Assembly: GCA_900551195.1 (NCBI GenBank)
Contig: URVD01000009.1
Location: 1 to 16,874 of the forward strand
From: an uncultured Collinsella sp.
Lineage (GTDB): Bacteria > Actinomycetota > Coriobacteriia > Coriobacteriales > Coriobacteriaceae
Reading direction: 5' to 3'
DNA: 16,874 nucleotides
Part shown: piece after piece, positions 14,601 to 16,874 of the stretch
Layout: each line of letters opens with the position of its first letter
Numbering within the stretch: the first letter of the stretch is position 1
Made by a program: the position numbers and the translations under genes
The notes under the pieces: model-generated
Told to the model about the DNA's origin: nothing
The model's input: only the letters and a program-made list of their open reading frames with translations
Database searches by the model: none

Positions 14601-15498
14601 GTATCCGCGTCGCCAGATGATGCACTTTGTGGATAAGAACAACCCCGAGAACATCATCGATGCCGCGGTAAAGCGCCAGAAGGATCGCGCGAGTGGCCAG
14701 ACGTCGTTCTTTGATATGTTTGGCGATGTTGAGGGCTCGGGCTTTGAGGTCAGCGTGCCCGATCCGGATGGCCAGGAATGGGACCGCCACCTTAAGCTGA
14801 GCCAGGAGAAGGAAGTTCTGGGCATCTATGTCTCGGACCACCCGCTGCGCCCGTTTGAGTATGCGCTCAGCAAAGCGCGCGACTTCTCGTTCTCGCAGAT
14901 CGACACCGGCTACGAAGTGCAGAACCCCACGGGCGGCACCATCAACCAGGAGATTCCCGAGGGCAAGGCACTGTGGTGGGCCGGTATGGTCTCGAGCGTG
15001 TCCAAGCGCGTGACCAAAAACGGCGATCCCATGGGTATCGTGCAGCTCGAGGACATGGAAGGCGAGGCCACGGTCGTGGTGTTCCCCAAGACCTACAAGG
15101 AGGCCGAGGGGTACCTGTACGGTGAGGTCGATCCCGAGACCGGCGCGCAGCTGTCCGATGCGTTTGTGCGCATTAAGGGCAAGCTCGAGCGCTCGGACCG
15201 CGGCGACCAGATCATCGCGCAGGAGATTGTGCCGCTGGAGCTTAGCGAGGAGAAAAACAAGCCCAAGGTCTTTGAGGTCATGGTGCCCAACAGCCGCTTT
15301 AGCCAGGGCAATATGGCGCGCCTGGCCACGGTGCTCACCACTAACCCGGGCGGCGACCGCGTGGAGATCTTTATCGAGCAGGTGGACGGGCGCGTGCTGC
15401 GCGCCGAGGTACCTGCCAAGGTCAACGCGCGCTCGATTCCGCTGCTGGCCGAGGCAAAGGCGATTGTGGGTAACCAGGGTCGCGTGACGGTTATCTAA
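11695..15498 (+). CDS. dnaE: DNA polymerase III alpha subunit
   Basis: The 1267-residue C-family replicative polymerase is longer than E. coli DnaE (1160). Its N-terminal PHP domain retains the full apparent metal set H7, H9, D16, H41, E126, H145, C195, D268 and H270, so a PHP exonuclease activity is possible. About 60 residues (roughly 58-117, charged) are inserted between H41 and E126. The palm has GPGRGSAAG (425-433) and catalytic D467, D469 (PDIDMDF) and D629 (KMDFLGL). Where most DnaEs read RRAMGKKK, this has RKPVAKKK (775-782) followed by a further insert of about 11 residues. A Q1002-TSFF motif fits beta-clamp binding, with helix-hairpin-helix and OB-fold regions around it. GGAG at 11683-11686 supports the ATG. 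A SWIM/SNF2 gene begins 28 bases after the stop, probably in the same operon. Confidence 0.97.
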   Translation: MAFVHLHNHTVFSMLDGATRIQDMVNRAVELGMPAVAITDHGYMYGVPDLALACDAVNHNTPEYKTWSHDKAFLEKDRRDELVEPDPEENPREHAQYVKDMAMWDEKGNIDELKPPLVIKPIFGCEVYFTPDETLARDHKPELYHMILLAKDQEGYVNLMQTVSEAAVQGFYYKPRVTLDNLRRHAKGMICTSACIAGIIPKYIDRGDMEGAIKWAETFRDTFEPGDFYIEIQEHGITTDNGLTDEQMDRTLIDIAKQVGVKVIATNDFHYLRREDAPVQDVIMCIGMNAKVDDPNRMRMTGSEFYMKTEEEMRAMFPYCPEACDNTLEIADKCYVELDWDSIILPRFPLLDPGETHESQFRRECEKGLRQHYGDDWATREIGGVNIKERFEYEYKVICDKGFAAYFLIVAEYVQWAKDNGIGVGPGRGSAAGAIVAYAMNITAFDPLENGLMFERFLSPQRTEMPDIDMDFDDERRLEVVEHVRQLYGPEKVTHVITYSTIKAKQAINDAARVLDYPVYMGQRLSKMVSSDPKVKLKQVLEKQPGKEDLFNPDFAEAYKKDDDARRIIDTALSIEGLTRGEGVHACAVLICRDPVNEHVPTKLDTKGGVEITQYEGHTVADMGLLKMDFLGLRTLTVISKAKANIKKNFGIDIKEEEIPFDDPEIFKLMGSGHTAGVFQVESAGMTATIKNMKPTEYKHVVALIALYRPGPLGAGMVSSYINRMNGKEPAVSYDDRLDDILGETYGTMVYQEQVMLISVEMCGFSKGESDSRIRKPVAKKKIKLLTSTVLHWEDGSDETTYDHWMNGAIKNNYTREVAQKIWDDVLEFASYAFNKSHSAGYAILVMQTAWLKAHYPHEYMAAVLTSYTGKTDKIVHYVSACRHDGIPVLSPDVNESGTEFTATKEGVRFGLAGIRGVGTGVAQAIIAEREAGGPFKTLHDFVERVDSSQANRRVIESLIKAGAFDSTGYPRRQMMHFVDKNNPENIIDAAVKRQKDRASGQTSFFDMFGDVEGSGFEVSVPDPDGQEWDRHLKLSQEKEVLGIYVSDHPLRPFEYALSKARDFSFSQIDTGYEVQNPTGGTINQEIPEGKALWWAGMVSSVSKRVTKNGDPMGIVQLEDMEGEATVVVFPKTYKEAEGYLYGEVDPETGAQLSDAFVRIKGKLERSDRGDQIIAQEIVPLELSEEKNKPKVFEVMVPNSRFSQGNMARLATVLTTNPGGDRVEIFIEQVDGRVLRAEVPAKVNARSIPLLAEAKAIVGNQGRVTVI

Positions 15499-15526
15499 GC
15501 TACCCCGGGTGAGATTGGAGGAAGTG

Positions 15527-16874
15527 ATGGCGCAGGGGACGTTTGTGCAGGCGCTTCGCAAAGAGGCGGCGTTGAGCGGCACCTTTATGAAGGGCCGCTC
15601 GCTCATGCTCAACGGCGCCGTGCTGTCGATTGAGGACAGCGGCTCGCGCTTCTCCAAAAACGTGACGGTTGAGGGCTCGGTGCGCGGCTCGCGCGGCGAC
15701 CTGTACAAGACGCACGTGGCGCTCGACATGGACGAGCACGAGGTTATCGACTACGACTGCGACTGCCCCGCCGCATACCGCTATCCCGGTATGTGTAAGC
15801 ACGCTATTGCCACGGCGCTGGCGTATTTGGATGCCAGCGGCGCCGAGCCCGTCGAAGGTTTGCGCACGCCGGTTCGCACGTTTACGGCGCAGCCGAAACA
15901 GCCCGCGCGCGCCGCGTCCGCCGCGCCGGCCGTCAACCCCAACTTTCCCTTTCCGGCGCCCGTCCCCACGAGCCCCAGCCTCATGGCGGCGCTCTCCGAT
16001 CTTTCGGACGCGCGCATGGATGAGCTGGCGAGCATGCGCCGCAAGCTTGCCGGTGCCGTTGATCCCGACGCCCCCAAAGCGGCGTTGGAGCCCTCGTTGG
16101 TGCCGTACTACAATCCGCTGTTCGCTGACCGCTTTAGCTGGGCGCTCGAGTTCCGCATTCGCTGTGGATCGGTCTCCTACGTGGTCAAGGACATCGACGG
16201 CATGGCCGATGCCTACGTGCGCGGCGGCACGTTCTCCTATGGCAAGAAGCTCACGTTTGTCCATTCACCTGAGGCCTTTGACGAAACATCGGCAAAGCTG
16301 CTCAACCTTGTTGCGACGACAGTTGCCTATCTCGATGACATCACAAGCTCGCGTTCGGCGTCGTACGACTTTGCACGCAGCGGTTTTGTCGCCGAGCGTC
16401 AGTTACCGCTGTCCGAGCATAGCATCGTATATGTGCTGGACCTGTTGCGCGGCAAGACTATCTCTTTTGAGCCCGCCTGGTCGCGGGGGACGACGACGCA
16501 TCGCACCTATGACGTGGCGGTTGAGATGCCTCCGGAAGGGGCGGACGAGGCGCTGTCTAAGCGCCCACCGCTCCTTGCCGCCAAAATCGCGCCGGCGGCT
16601 GGTGGCAGCTACGATCTACGCCTGCCGGCCGATGCATACTGCTTTGCTTCGGGCGACGTTGCCTATCTGGTCGACACCCGCCGTGCGCGCCGTACCGATG
16701 TAGCGTTTGCCCAGCATGCGGCGCCGTTTCTATCGCGCTTGCTGCCCTGTCGCACGCCGGTCCATATCGCCGCCGAGCAGGTGGGGGAGTTCTGTCGTAT
16801 GGTGCTGCCCATTTTGCGCGACTACACCGACCTTACCGCGCCCGCTGCGCTCGATACCGTGGCGCCCGAGCCGA
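15527..16874 (+). CDS. SWIM zinc-finger SNF2-family helicase, N-terminal part
   Basis: A frame open from ATG 15527 to the window edge encodes at least 449 residues. GGAGG (15517-15521) lies five bases before the start, and the dnaE stop is 28 bases upstream. A SWIM zinc finger is clear: C78-x-C80 in DYDCDCP, then C90-K-H92 (CxC-x9-CxH). A Pro/Ala-rich linker (about 118-155) follows, then a mixed alpha/beta region from about 190 that resembles the SNF2-helicase-associated domain found before the ATPase core. The SNF2 motor motifs would lie beyond the window, so the helicase assignment rests on domain order and family knowledge. Such proteins are implicated in DNA or chromatin remodelling, but their role in bacteria is poorly known. 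Sitting behind dnaE suggests a link with replication or repair. Large overlapping frames on both strands in this stretch are shadows. Confidence 0.8.
   Translation, partial: MAQGTFVQALRKEAALSGTFMKGRSLMLNGAVLSIEDSGSRFSKNVTVEGSVRGSRGDLYKTHVALDMDEHEVIDYDCDCPAAYRYPGMCKHAIATALAYLDASGAEPVEGLRTPVRTFTAQPKQPARAASAAPAVNPNFPFPAPVPTSPSLMAALSDLSDARMDELASMRRKLAGAVDPDAPKAALEPSLVPYYNPLFADRFSWALEFRIRCGSVSYVVKDIDGMADAYVRGGTFSYGKKLTFVHSPEAFDETSAKLLNLVATTVAYLDDITSSRSASYDFARSGFVAERQLPLSEHSIVYVLDLLRGKTISFEPAWSRGTTTHRTYDVAVEMPPEGADEALSKRPPLLAAKIAPAAGGSYDLRLPADAYCFASGDVAYLVDTRRARRTDVAFAQHAAPFLSRLLPCRTPVHIAAEQVGEFCRMVLPILRDYTDLTAPAALDTVAPEP

Noticed and set aside
13414..15729. Very long minus-strand frame opposite the dnaE 3' half
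   Set aside because: It is a shadow of dnaE, with no recognisable domain and repetitive His/Val/Leu/Gly composition.
15669..16703. Arg/Ser-rich plus-strand frame at the right end
   Set aside because: The true frame starts at 15527 and shows the SWIM finger. This one is a frame-shifted shadow.

Overview
The window looks like chromosomal DNA from a high-GC actinobacterium. The protein style suggests a gut Coriobacteriia member such as Collinsella, although this is inferred from gene content and style and no database was searched. Supporting signs are strong GC bias at third codon positions (which creates many long antisense reading frames), GGAGG-type ribosome binding sites, a DnaE with lineage-type insertions, and long palindromes between genes. 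Most of the content is core metabolism and DNA maintenance. I see no rRNA, tRNA, CRISPR array, insertion sequence or complete prophage.

Layout. At 3-140 a possible 3' end of a plus-strand gene meets cysK (137-1075, minus) tail to tail. cysK is divergent from a four-cysteine Rrf2-family regulator (1329-1757), a pairing that suggests control of sulfur or Fe-S metabolism. A strong hairpin (1827-1863) separates the regulator from a convergent YvlD/holin-4-like membrane protein (1895-2260). Next comes a TrpR-like YerC-family regulator (2584-2883). It has an extended -10 promoter, a dyad near the predicted transcription start, and a 16-codon leader ORF ending six bases before the start codon.

After a terminator and a 33-bp-arm palindrome (2935-3017) lies an addB-addA-type operon (3103-6255 and 6259-9876). 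These encode a helicase-nuclease pair for double-strand break repair. The nuclease domain is recognisable in both proteins, but helicase motifs are present only in the second. The AddB linker carries four tandem 18-bp units.

A second palindrome (9888-9950) closes the operon. It is followed by a short DUF3284-like fragment (10012-10170) and then an AT-richer segment with a frameshifted MFS transporter (10257-11455) and a truncated unknown ORF. This looks like a decaying acquired insert. The dnaE promoter region follows, then dnaE (11695-15498) with an apparently intact PHP metal site, and finally the start of a SWIM/SNF2 helicase gene (15527 to the window end) that is probably cotranscribed with dnaE.

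The main novelty candidates are the leader ORF plus dyad in front of yerC, the two long palindromes, the 18-bp in-frame repeat, the unusual AddB, the disrupted MFS insert and the DnaE insertions. I did not find clear evidence for an entirely new multi-gene system.
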